From the NCBI GenBank assembly GCA_021234155.1, contig JAJEKV010000051.1, positions 5,214,698 through 5,278,697 of the forward strand: a DNA stretch of 64,000 nt, given 5' to 3'. The notes under the pieces were generated by a model that saw only the letters and a program-made list of their open reading frames with translations, made no database searches and was not told the DNA's origin. The stretch comes from Isoetes taiwanensis (lineage: Eukaryota; Streptophyta; Lycopodiopsida; Isoetales; Isoetaceae). The translations under genes and the position numbers were made by a program. Below are positions 34,268 through 45,130 of the stretch, piece by piece; the stretch's first letter is position 1, and each line of letters starts with the position of its first letter.

Positions 34268-35185
34268 GCTTCCAACATCTCGCCAATGGCACGGCAGCTG
34301 ACTTGGACGGAATGCAAGCAGAGCTGGTCAAATGGGAAGGACTATTGATAGTGCCCATCTTGACTGCACTATTCAACATGGCATTGCAGGAAAGATTTTG
34401 CAGTCAATGGACCACTAGCAGAGTAGTCTCCATCTATAAGGCAGACCCACACAGCCTTGCCAATAACAAAACAATCATGGTCAACTTCATCTTTGCAAAA
34501 TTGATGGTCATTCTGGAGCAACAATTAGTGATGTGGGTGAAGGAAACAGAGGTGTGAGTCCTCATACATGCAGGATTTAGGCCTCGACACTCCATCATTG
34601 ATCGCTTCCTTACACTGTGCACCTTGGTTGATGATAGGACAAATTGATGACAGAACCTCTGCTGCTACTTCGTGACTTGATAAAGCCTTTTGACATTATG
34701 CTTCGTGAAAAGATGTGGGAGAATTGAACACTTGCAAAGTGCGGTGTATAGGCCGTATAAGACTTGTTCAGGCCGATTGACACGGGCAGGACAACCTGTC
34801 AAGAGTAATATTGGGGTTCGACATGGATGCCCATGTCCTCCAACATTGTTTGGGTCTACATTGACCAGTTGGAAGGGTAGCTTATTGATCATAGAGGTGA
34901 CAGAGCTCATCTTGTGCACCATAATATTAAGCATCTCATATAGGCCAATGATATTGACCTTCTGGCCTACACCACGGAAGGCATGCAGCGGCATCTACAT
35001 GCCTGGACACTTTCTGCCAAGCCACAGGAATGCGGGTCAATTTGGCCAAGACGAAGATATTGTTTGTCTCATCTTCGAGCCATCTGAGGCTTTCCCCCTT
35101 TACTTATTAGGGACGAAATGTGGAGATAGCTCCCACCTACAAGTACCTGTGTATAAAGTTTCCCACTACCACATACTGAGACACT
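34268..35185 (+). pseudogene. LINE reverse transcriptase piece (continues from 22872)
   Basis: Plus frames give the order of a non-LTR RT: NGTAADLDGMQAELVKWEG, ILTALFNMALQ, CSQWTTSRVVSIYK, AGFRPRHSIIDRFLTL, then ALYRPYKTCSGRL-like sequence, then NIGVRHGCPCPPTLFG near 34805-34850, then ANDIDLLAY at ~34944, then NLAKTKILFV and YKYLCIKF at ~35145. The catalytic YADD reads stop-A-N-D, so the first aspartate is lost, and there are several frameshifts. The element was dead or is decaying. The match ends at ~35185, where an inverted LINE piece begins. Confidence 0.8.
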
Positions 35186-35189
35186 TCTA

Positions 35190-36345
35190 TTTGTTTACGG
35201 GCCATAGAGACCAATAGGTCTATGGGATCCACACAAAGAGAGCGCAATATACATATTACTGTGCAAGGTAAAAAAAACACCGACAGAACAGTTTTCGAGG
35301 GAAAAAACCTTAGCAGTAATAAGCTTGCTGACAAACTGTACAATTATACATATCAATGAAGTGTTGGATGACACAAGAGGTTGCACATATCCATCACCTC
35401 CTAGACATATGATCCCCGTATCCCCACTGAAGCTGTGTGTAGCATCACATGGAGCGGCTGGTCAGGCAAAATCAACTCATCATAGCGACCCCTAATAGGT
35501 CCAAATGCTGGGTAGTGCTGAAGAGTATGGCACTCGTCTTCAATAACTTCCAGCTGGAAATACTTACATAGCCTATCCTCTCGTGCTTTTCGGGTCCATC
35601 TACCTGTCTCAATATAAAAGGGGTGCGCATCTGTGCGAATGGATGCAACGAGTCTGCATTTCTTTAGAGGTAAATGAGTCTGCATGCACTCTTGTGGACC
35701 CCGCTCAAGCGTGGATTGATTTGGCTTTTATAATGTGCAGTTTTTACTTGTTCCAACGCCCCATCATTCCAAAGATTGTAAAAGAAGCATGTATCGAGAT
35801 ATTGCCTCAAGTAATTATGATCCTCCTCAGTTTCTACATGTATGCACATGTGCTCATGCACATTCCATCTGGAGAATCAATTAGCTCGCTTCTCCTTATA
35901 GCAAGCTTTGAGGCATTGTGGACTTATTGCCATGGCATAGATGAGGTATGGGAGGCGAGTGTTGCCTATATTGACCACCTTCTGAAAGTATATGAGGTGA
36001 CCGTCTAGCGCCACCTGCTGCAAAGGCAAGAAATAGGTCTATTGTACAAGTATCTGATATGGCACTGTAAACTTTAACTCCAAGTGCTCGGGCCAGAAAA
36101 GCCTTATGAATCCGCTCCAAGTCATTTCAGGTGGCAAATGATACCACCGGTCCCCACATCTCCACCCCATATAGAAGGCTCTACCAAGACTCTGAACAAG
36201 TGTGATTGGTGTGCCCAGTCGTAAAGCTCTGCTTTGTAGCTATTGCCACATTGCATACAGAGCTTTCCAACCCATCGTCACGTGTTGCTGGATATAAGTG
36301 TCGCAGACTATGGTCGTATTGAACTCCACTCCCAGGTACTTGTAA
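35190..36345 (-). pseudogene. LINE 3' portion in inverted orientation
   Basis: On the minus strand it starts KYLGVEFNTTIVCDTYIQ at ~36341, runs through QILVQxTYFLPLQQVALDG and NTRLPYLIYAM, then FYIETGRWTRK, REDRLCKYF, EDECHTLQHYPAFGPIRGRY (35.5-35.6 kb), and ends in the 3' untranslated part near 35195. The plus-strand piece ends with the corresponding segment (KYLCIKFPTTTY). The two pieces therefore overlap by ~60 nt of LINE coordinate in opposite orientation: an inversion with local duplication, or two copies. Confidence 0.7.
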
Positions 36346-36630
36346 ATAGGCACTGGCCCACACAAGTCTGTGTGTATCAAATCTAATTTATTCTTTGCCC
36401 TCTTTACTGATTTTTTAAAGGGCAGTTTGGTACTTGTACTTAGCATACCATCCCTTGCTTCATGATTCTTTCACATATGATACCTGCATCTTCAAGACGA
36501 TCCTATGATTATAACATGAGCATTTCAACAGCCCTCTCCTAGAAGATGCCCTTTTACATCCTCGTAAAGTTCGCCATCGTGTACTTGATCTTGAAGATGT
36601 ACTAGCGACCATTCTACTTTGCCTCCTAGT
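36346..36630 (-). pseudogene. Copia-type integrase scrap fused to the LINE piece
   Basis: A minus-strand frame from 36446 reads KLPFKKSVKRAKNKLDLIHT, followed by DLCGPVPIY. This is the junction between the GAG-pre-integrase zinc region and the integrase core in Ty1/copia elements (LPF..S..RA...L.LIH.DLCGP). It runs in frame into the LINE segment KYLGVEF, so two element types meet at ~36343. The rest, to 36630, is unassigned. Confidence 0.55.
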
Positions 36631-36636
36631 AACTCT

Positions 36637-37228
36637 TGTTTGGGGTCTGGGTTCGGGAACTCCTGCAAGACAGCCCTCTGTGAGGACCCTTGGATCTAAC
36701 AGGAGAATCCGGGGGACTATGTCACGCGGGATTTGCAAGAAAAGAACAAGAAGAAGAAAACAGAACCAAAGAGAACAATGAGAGGAAAATGATAAGCTTC
36801 CTTGATATCAATGATGAACATACATGAGCTCTCGCAATCGAGAGAAGACTGAAGAGAGACAAGACTCAAAACTCATCTAAAACTCATGTGCTAGCTCTAC
36901 TCATATATATAGTACAATGGCCTTTGGCCCAATATAGACACCTCGACCGATCTCGGTGCCGACTCACGGAAGGAGGCCCGATTTTGGTGAATATTGGCTG
37001 GTGCCTCTTGAAGTGCCTAGAATCACGCTGACGCCGACTGGCGTGACGGGCCGCCACTTGTCCGAAGCCTCTTGTGGGATCGGGACGCAGCTTTGACAAG
37101 CAAGGGTCTCGGCCGCTTGGTCTTCACGAGCCTTTGATGGCTGACCCCGGGTCGACCGTGGATCCTTGTTCTTGACCTGGTCCGTCAGATATGATGAATA
37201 GTCCCTGCATCAGAGGCACAGATTAACA
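36637..37228 (-). repeat. Outer left LTR (3' LTR of the left copy)
   Basis: 592 bp. Homologous to the other two LTRs, with many differences confined to CAG/CTG neighbourhoods, e.g. cctcgaccgatctcggtgcc here against ctctgactgatctcggtgcc in both others. Confidence 0.9.
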
Positions 37229-37242
37229 CTCCCCCACCAAAC

Positions 37243-38600
37243 GACACCGGGTGAAGAAAAGGAGGAAGTGTTTCAAGGGGAAGCCATCACGGAAAGTGAT
37301 CCTCACGGGGAGTGAGGATCGCACCATTATGGTAAGTGGCAATGAGATCCCGGGCGGATTTGAAGAGCAGTGAGGAGTGTTGAGCCCAAGGGCGTGATCA
37401 GCATCAATGAGAAAACAAGATCGCACCATGTCTTCAGGGGGCGCATGGGCGCCGAAAGAAACAAACCGACATTCCATGAGCAAAAGTAACCGAGGCCAAG
37501 GCACCGACGACCGGGCATTCGGATTGCGATTAAAAATGGGATGGACGCCGATTTAAGGAGCTGATCAAGATGCATTTTAGAGCAGCACAAAAAACCGCTT
37601 GAAGGTGGATCAAGGATCTGGTGAGGTGTATGCATTCTACAAGAAGGTGTCAAGACCATGGAGCGCGATCAGCAGGGCGTTGCCAACCACGCCATTAGCA
37701 ATATAGATCCAATTCGTGGTGTTATCAAGAGTGGCACCCTCCTCCCAATGGGAGCGGCGAACAAAACGGGGGATCCCACCGGAGATCCGTCGAGATCCGA
37801 GGTGGAGTCCATCCAAAGATGGCCATCCATGACCTTTGTCCAAAAGGGGAGACGCCAATCGAAGTCGGGAAACCGGGGCGGTGAGGAACACCTGGGGAAG
37901 CATAGGGAGAGGGAACCATGCCGGCGGGCGTGGGTGGGTTCTTGAGCCCGCCCCGAATTCACCGACAAGGGCGGATCAAGAGCTTTACACCAACGATCCC
38001 GCATGCAGGCAGAGAGTTGAGAGTTGACGGGGAGGACTATCCCACTGTGGGGACCGCCTTGCTATCCGTAAGAGCACGAATTGATTGTAACCCATGAGGT
38101 GTTGCATATAAATTTGTGCATAGGGAAGATCCTCGGGATGTCCCGTGATACTTCCTTATTTGTTGCAAAGACTTTCGCTTGCGGAGAGGTAAATGATGTG
38201 CAAGCTCGGGCATGTACTCTTGATGAAGAGCGTAGTGTCCGAAAGCATGATCAGCCGGTAGGGGTTGTTATCCCCAAGCAACCATTGAAGGGTGGGGTCA
38301 CCCGATAGTTCCTGTGGTGGCCCATCCGAAATCTCTCCCGTGTATCACCCGGATAGAAATCATGAAAATGTAAGCCATGGGCTGAACAACTCTGAAGGTG
38401 ATGAAACCGGATCTTCGCAGTTGAATGAGATCAAAGACTAAAAGGGCACAGCAGACACCTTTGTCTTCAATAGAGAGTTCCGCCAAACCAAGAAAATCAG
38501 CGGCTAAGTGGAACATCCACGGGACCATCAGCCCCATGCCATTTCGGAAGAAAGAGGTGGCGGCGGGAACCACATAATCCGAGATAGCGTGAAGGAACCG
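37243..38600 (-). pseudogene. Extra ORF b of the gypsy element, left copy
   Basis: Coding-like minus-strand sequence between ORF a and the 3' LTR, in several shifted frames: LSIEDKGVCCALLVFDLIQL near 38.46 kb and FWTKVMDGHLWMDS near 37.82 kb. The same segments occur in the right copy with different frame breaks. No domain is recognised. The frame breaks fall at the suspect CAG/CTG sites. Confidence 0.45.
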
Positions 38601-38618
38601 GGAAATCAACAAAGGTTG

Positions 38619-40216
38619 CTAACGATTGTGATATAGCCGCCCGCTTTGGTTCGAGCCTCATCGCCAGATCGAATAGCGTCTTTGAAGCCGTTGTTCGAGG
38701 TCACGGATCCCGTGGTCCTTTTCTAACGTAAGCGGACTGGTCACGGACCCGTTCGGAGAAGTGTTAACCGCGTGAGGAGGATTGCCCAGAGCATTGAGTC
38801 GAAGACGGCAATCTCCGCCATCAAGAAGTTTCGCTTTTCGAACCTCGTAAAAGGCGATCTTGGAGGGATGTGAGCCGAGAAGTCTGTGATGGAGAGCTGA
38901 GCCGCCAAAGAGGCAATTTGAGCGCCACGCCTGTAAGGTGTTGAACTTGAGTGTCAGAATTGTCACAAAGCTCGAGTAGAAGGCGCCGAGCTTAGCAATA
39001 TCTTTCTCCTTGTCACTAAGGAGGGTGGCTTTGGACTTGTTTTGCTCCAATAAGTCCTGAATTCGGATTGAAGTGAGCCTGTTGATCCGCAAGTAGGCTG
39101 GTCCGATCCTCGTGCACTTTTGAGATCTATGCGCCCTGTAAGAGAGCCCCGTGCTTTTCTTGAAGTTGGGCTTCCAAAGTTTGAACTTGTGCGATTGCTG
39201 ACTTTGAAGGTCACAGATGAACCGCGATCCGAGGCCGTCAGGCCGCGGTGAACCCCATTCATAAGAGCTTCTTGGGATTCTTGTAACTTTAGAACAAAGC
39301 TTGAGCATCCTGGCCGACATCGATACAACAAAATTGACGAGGGTGTCTTTGTGGTGGTGGAGCCGGCTGTTGCCTTGTTTGTGACGTTTGGGACACATGA
39401 TGAGGACTAGAGTGCTTGGTTTACGTAGAGGAGGAGGAGACGATGACATGCGTGTCTTTGAAGGTTGACATGACCGTAAGAAGAAGGGCGTGAAGTGCCA
39501 ACGTGGTGAGTCTTAGGAAGGGACTCATTGAGTGGAATTTTGAGAATGAGAGTTTGTGGGAGGAAAGTAATGACGATGATGAGGGCTTGAAGATGGCCTC
39601 CCACGAAGTTTCAGAGGTAGAAGTGGCAGCCCGAAGACGGTCTACTTCTTGGAGAAGACGGTGAGAACAACAACCGGGGCCAATCAATGTGGTGTTGGGA
39701 GGCAGTAGCGGTGATCACCATATTATAGAAAGGCTTATTGATATGGGTGTTCTTGATAGAATACCCAAGGTACTTGGCGCCTACGTAAACTTAACAAAAA
39801 TTTCATGGGGCTTGTCAATATTTGTCGGCGATGCACATTTTGCGTGATAGGCGGGGGCACCAAACTCGGTGACATCTAGATCGTATGGCGCACCAAGATA
39901 AACAAGGGGTCCGCAAAGGGATATGAAATACCCTAAATTAGGTGTTGGGTCGGGTGAAATGGTGGTGCCATCGATTAATCGTAGTGTAGCCATTCGGCCG
40001 TTGACGATGTGAGCCGATGAACCGCCTTAACCGGGTCGGGATTTGGAGCGGAAGGTCCATTTGTGAAAATTCAGAAGCTTCCGGGCGCTCGCGACGCGCA
40101 CGATTCGGGCTAACAAGGGCTTCACCGAAAAGTGGGCGCCAAGAAAGATACCGACTAAAAGAGCCCGGTTCCTCGGGAGCAAGAGTTTGAAGTGTAGGAA
40201 ATTTTGGAGCAGCCAT
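38619..40216 (-). pseudogene. Extra ORF a of the gypsy element, left copy
   Basis: Starts MAAPKFPTLQ at 40216, about 1 kb downstream of the integrase end, and ends YHNR-stop at 38619. The N-terminal half has the order FSQMDLP, VHRLTN-like, FGAPAYHA and NIDKPHEIFVKF; the C-terminal half is Gln/Glu/Lys-rich with a probable coiled coil (LLEQNKSKATLLSDKEKDIA). It may belong to the 'putative gypsy-type transposon' group of plant proteins, with an N-terminal globular part followed by a coiled coil. I could not verify that. Frame breaks relative to the right copy lie at CAG/CTG sites. Confidence 0.55.
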
Positions 40217-40717
40217 GGCAAAGAGTCAGAAAAGAACGGCGGATGCAAGGGCTTGAGAGCCGAGAACAGAGGACTAAGGACGAAGGACGGCGCCAGAGAG
40301 ACGAAAAGGTTTAGGGCGCGCAAATGGAGGCTTAAGGGTATGATGAGGGCTAAAATCAGAATCGCTGATGGTGCAGTGTGTCGAAAAGATGCCAAGGAAG
40401 GGATTGAGAGGCAAAAATTTGGCTAAGTCCCCGAACAACAAAGGGAGAAGCAATGAACGGTGGAGATGAGGCGTGAGAGAATGATCGGATGCGACAGGTG
40501 GCCAAAGGACACACATTAATGTTTGACGGGTATGAAAAGAAGGAATGGCATTGAATGCTGGCAACTTGAAGTGGGATATCATTAAAAGGAATGTGTCAGA
40601 AGGTACCATGGCTAGATATGCGGCGGGAGAAAAGATTCTCATTTTAGAAACAACCTTGCATTGCAAACATGTTGGCGATTTTTGTGATTGGTCCACGTCG
40701 ACAAGGAGTTCCTCAGT

Positions 40718-41032
40718 TGGCTATATAAGACGAACCGGGAGTGAAGCGAAGGCATCCGATGGCGCTTCAGCATGGCGGATGCTTTGGGTTTGAACGAGAA
40801 CTGCACTATGCCCACTAACTGTCAGGAGTGGATTACCTGCAAGATGGATTGTTTGGACCTCTGACGCTGCCACAATCGTGGCCTGAGAATGGATGGCTGG
40901 TGTGCCGGGATGGCTGAACATCCCGATCCGAAGACCAACGGGATGGAGGTGGTTCTCGCACCTTCATTTGGGACCCGAAAGCGTAACCTCTACCACCTCC
41001 CTCGCATCACCCTGCTCTCAGAACCCGAGTAG
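40718..41032 (+). pseudogene. Antisense ORF with TATA box, left copy (broken)
   Basis: The counterpart of the gene at 54238-54495 on the plus strand, opposite to gag-pol. The TATA box ctatataag lies at ~40719-40727. The start region reads agcatggcggatgctttgg here and agcatggctgctgctgg in the right copy, so the frame is lost at once. The change lies in a run of CTG trinucleotides and may be a sequencing artefact. Confidence 0.5.
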
Positions 41033-41170
41033 AGGGTTTTTCTTCTTAGGTTTTTAGTAGATAGGGTTCTGAGCCCGTTTTTGTATATAGGGCAGTGCCC
41101 TTAGCGGAAAGAGCTGGGCTGTGCCCACATTTTGTAAAAATTTCCACCTATAATATAATATGTCGCCTTT

Positions 41171-42566
41171 TTAGTCACTATCTGTTGTGTTTGCGTCTTG
41201 AACTGTATCTGTTTGTTGATTTTCACTTGCTGTGGTATGAAATGTTTTGAGGCGAAAGCCATTAACCAGTGTAGGTAATGGAGTTCCATCTAACTCAGCC
41301 AGCTGGAAAACGCTGGGTTGAACCACTTGAACTATTTGATAAGGGCCAAGCCATCGAAACTTAAGCTTACCCGGAAAATTTTTGTACCGAGAATCATAAA
41401 GAAGAACCAAATCTCCTTCTTTGAATGTTTTTGTCTTCATACGTTTGTCATGTAGAGATTTTTGCAACCGTTGTCCATGAAGAACACGAATATAAGCATC
41501 CCTTCTAAGTTCATCCAACTGTTCCAATTGATAAACCCTTTCTTTGAGTGCAGCAGGCGGATTATGGGCAGTAGCCAGTTGAAAACGGAGAGTGGGGAGA
41601 ATGTACTCAAAAGGCATGAGAGCTTCTTGACCATAAACCAATTTGAAAGCAGTGTGACCAGTAGCTATTTTGAAACAAGTATTGTAAGCCCATAGAACAG
41701 TAGGAAGTTTGGTTTGCCAGTCAGTGCGAGAAGCGTCAGAGAATTGTGACCAGAGTTTTGTTGGTGCTTTCTGCCAAACCATTCCCTTGAGGATAGTAAG
41801 GTGTGCTCTTGTGATGATGTATCAGGAGATAATCCGTCAGCTCCTTGATGGTATGATTGATAAAGTGGACACCACGATCACTGACCAGCTCCGTGGGGCA
41901 GCCGAATCGCGTGATGATTTGTTGATAGATAACCTTGGCGGTGCTGGCCGCAGTGTTGTCTGGAAGTGCGCAAGCTTCCGCCCATTTGGTAGCGTAGTCA
42001 GTGAGAACCAGAATGTAGCGGGCACGGGTGTGCCGCGCAGGAGGATCGATGGGTCCCACAAAATCCATTCCCCATTTCAAGGGAAGGAAGTGGCGTGGCG
42101 ACCGGCGGGAAGAGCCGCCACGGGCCGTGGGCCGCCCCACACGCGGGCAAGCATCACCGCGTCTGCAGGCGTGGGCGTGAGCGTCTTTGAAGAGCGTGGG
42201 CCAAAAATAACCAACAAAAAGGATTTTGCGTGCCGTGGTGTCACCATGAAAATGACCACCACCGAGCCCTTCATGGGCTTCTCGAACAATATCGGGGACC
42301 TCATGAGGTAGAACACAGCGTCGAAGGATGGTATCCTTACCCTTTTTGTAAAGATGTCCCGCAACCACGGTGTAGTCACGCGGACGCCACGGAGAAATTG
42401 ATGACGACGGGATTGTCATTTTGCATGAGAGAGCGCCATGTCCCTCCCGGTGGAAGAGCTCGTGAGAGGAGGTACTGCTGAAAGTCATGGAACCAATGAG
42501 GTGTTGCCGTGACCGTAAAGAGTTGAGCGTCGGGAAAAGGCGCCCGAGACTCCGTGGAGGGATCAT
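41171..42566 (-). pseudogene. Integrase, left copy
   Basis: DDE integrase of a Ty3/gypsy element, which inserts the cDNA into the host genome. The zinc-binding region shows GGGHFHGDTTARKILFVGYF near 42.25 kb, but the CxxC (DACxR) is disturbed. The core has GMDFVGPIDPP (~42.07 kb), ELVSDRGVHF (~41.88 kb) and YYPQGNGLAESTNK (~41.78 kb), supplying D, D and E. The C-terminal part (41782-41171) has the KTKTFKEGDLVLLYDSRY and WLGPYQIVQVV motifs of the GPY/F module and ends at a stop at 41171. One or two frame changes separate the parts. Confidence 0.8.
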
Positions 42567-42599
42567 CGTGGTGGATGCGTGAAAGATAATCGGGACAAC

Positions 42600-43735
42600 A
42601 TGAGATTTGCCGCGGCCTTGTGAACAATTTCAAAAGGTGCAAATTCTTGCGGAAGGAGGACCCAACGAGCAATGCGCGCCCGTGGGCGTGGATTTGTTGA
42701 TCAAATAAAGAAGTGCCCGGTGGTCAACAAAGAATTTGATCCGACCGCCCAAAAGATAGTGTAAGCGTTGGATATGAGTAAGATTAAACCCAAGGCTTCT
42801 CGCCTGCGTGGCAGAGTAGTTGGCTCAGCCAATTGAGTTTTACCGGGCGACGGTTTGGTTTGTCGATTAATGCGCATCATATTCTTGAGAAAGAACAGCT
42901 CCAATAGCAAAATGCCGAGACATCGACATGAACATGAAAGGGCTTGTCCCATTGAGGAGGAACAAGAACCGGCCTGAGTAAGCAAGAGCTTTAATCTGTT
43001 GGAAAGCAAAGATCCGCTGGGAATTCCAAGCCCGGTGGATTCATCACCCGTGAGTTTATGAATGGGATCCGCAATGGTCGCTAGTCCGGGAATGAAAGTG
43101 GAGTAATAATTGACCTTACCCAAGAAAGAGCGTGTTTCCTTGATATTGGCTGGTGCTTGAGCCTTGAGCATTAACCGATTTTGGCGGGGATCGGTGGTGA
43201 TACCGCTTTCTTCGACAACATGTCCCAACATGAGAATACGAAGTGACGCAAAAGGTGCATTTTCGGGATTGAGACTAATGCCTGGGACTCATCACATTTC
43301 TGAAAAGACGAAGTTCCAATTTATCCAAATGGTCAGCCATGGAACTCAGAGGCGAGAAGTCATCTTGAAAAATTTGCAAGAAGGGATTTTCCTTCATAAA
43401 ATCATGAAAAAGCGAGAGCATGATATTTGAAACGTGGATGGGGAGTTTGATAATCCAAAAGGAACCACCTTGTAGGCAAAAGTGCCTACCGGGTGGTGAA
43501 GGTAGTCTTGAGTTGATCAGATTCTTTGATTGAGATCTGATTGTAGCGGAAAAACCATCCATGAAGGAGTACATCTCATGTCCAAAGAACCTCTTCCGTA
43601 ACACCGGTGCGTGAAGGGAAGTGGAAAATGATCACGCCCGCGGGCCGATTGAGTTTTTGGTAGTCCACGCAAACGCCGATCTTACCATTGTGTTTGAGTG
43701 CAATGACGATGGGGCTCACCCATTGAATGTTTGAC
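42600..43735 (-). pseudogene. Reverse transcriptase and RNase H, left copy (frameshifted)
   Basis: RT pieces: the start near 43730 (TIVIALKHNGK-like sequence), YSFMDGFSATI at ~43570, YKVVPFGL-like region broken at ~43480, and the catalytic FQDDFS (DD codons on plus 43359-43364). RNase H follows with ETRSFLGKVNYYSTFIPGLA at ~43.13 kb and HKLTGDEST, then damaged sequence. The same domains in the right copy have longer open stretches. Frame breaks coincide with CAG/CTG differences between copies. Confidence 0.75.
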
Positions 43736-44126
43736 CTCATAGATCAAACCCCGCAAAGAAGGAGTTTGTCAATTTCCGCCTTGACGCGATCACGGTAATT
43801 GGGGTTGAGCCGGCATCGCCGTTGCTAGAGGCGGGCGGCATCGGACTTGGTAGGAATGGTGAGTTCCCCAAGGTTTTGTCGATCCCGAAGATCTCGTAGC
43901 TCCGTGCAAAAATGTGTTTGAACTTTTGAAGAGCGTGGACGGCCCTGATACGATAGGGTGTCCGGAAGATTTGCAAACAATTCGGACGGCCGATTGTTGC
44001 CTACGCCCACAATCTCGACTTCGTGAGTCCGAATATGGGGATAACCGTGGTCCCGGACAATATGAGCAGGAGGTTGAAGCATAATAGGATGCGTGGCACT
44101 CTGCGTGGTGAAAAAGAGAGGGTGCT
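43736..44126 (-). pseudogene. Protease-RT linker, left copy, cut by nested element
   Basis: Minus-strand sequence matching 57235-57610 of the right copy (phrases PAHIVRDHGYPHI, RYRAVT-like and LYDREIFG-like). At 44126 it is interrupted by a 2.9-kb LTR element and resumes at 47056 with gaagtttcatcaagcag. Confidence 0.7.
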
Positions 44127-44477
44127 TGTTTGGATTCTTGGCATACACCCTGCAGCAGCAGTCCATGACTGCCGGATGCTACAAAGCTGCCATGCTCATG
44201 ATCACAAAACAAGAACAAGACAAGGAAATATGCACAAAGAATGAAGGGGAACGTGGCCAAATGAGGCTCTCCAAATATGAGATAAACCTGGGTACATCTG
44301 AAGAGGCTCCGGTCTAATATAGTGTAGACCGCAAATCTGAGCCGTACACTAACTAAATCTAATCCCTACACTTATGTTAATCTAATCATGCCAAGTGTCA
44401 GTCTGCCACCACTGACACCTAACATGTGCATGCACCTAACATGTGCATGCACAATGTTAACCACTAGGTGGTTAACA
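44127..44477 (-). repeat. 3' LTR of the nested element
   Basis: 351 bp, ending ccactaggtggttaaca. Nearly identical to 46701-47050; the few differences are again mostly at CAG/CTG (ctgccggatg and cagtctgcc against ccgccggatg and caccgcc). Confidence 0.85.
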
Positions 44478-44823
44478 CTGCCCCCCCCTAAAAGTTTTTA
44501 GCACGAAAACATGTACAGACTTTTATAAGACAAGTCTGACAATTACAACATGGTGCCAAAAATTAGGGGTAAAATAATGGTAATGGTTGGGTGGTGTCGT
44601 CGAAAAAATATCCTCATGAATGCGTCGATGACGAATGAGATCCGAATGAGTGTCGATGGAGAACATGGATCATAGGAACTTTGGGCCAAAAAAACATGAA
44701 GACCATCCCCTTATATGATGGGTAAGTCTATTTTAACAAATATGGCCCAAAATGTCACTTAAAAACAATTAGGGGTCTTCAAAAATGTAAACACCAAGAA
44801 AGCTTCCCCCGTGATCAGCCATA

Positions 44824-45130
44824 GAAGAGCGTGGCTATGCGTGACAATATTGTTGAAGGGCGTGGATCTTGAGCTAGGAGCGTGGCCATGAGCAAGCGTG
44901 GGTGCGCTGTGGCTCGCGGGCGTGGGCGTAATGATGAGGCGTGACGTGGGAAGAAGAAGCGTGAGCAGCGTGGCTTGGGCGTGGCAAAGCGTGGGTTTTT
45001 TAAAACAGAGCGTGGGCTTAAAAAACAGAGCGTGGCCGTGGGCGTGTATTTAATAGCGTGGCCGTGAGCGGTTATCAGCCAGTGCCCGTGGCGTGGAGCG
45101 TGACCCGTGGATACAAGCAGTAAATGTTGA
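44824..45130. repeat. GCGTG-dense tract
   Basis: About 18 GCGTG pentamers (mostly agcgtgg, ggcgtgg) occur in ~310 bp without a fixed period. On the minus strand this gives a His/Pro/Arg-rich open frame (45165-44815), which I do not take for a gene. The composition differs sharply from its surroundings. Confidence 0.7.

Noticed and set aside
35190-36345. Twin-priming explanation for the inverted LINE piece
   Set aside because: In twin priming the inverted 5' part precedes the 3' part; here the inverted segment is the 3' part and lies after the 5' part.
37658-38027. Plus-strand ORFs opposite the gypsy coding regions (37.6-60.7 kb)
   Set aside because: Shadows of the minus-strand polyprotein; only the frame at 54238-54495 has a TATA box and start context that justify reporting.
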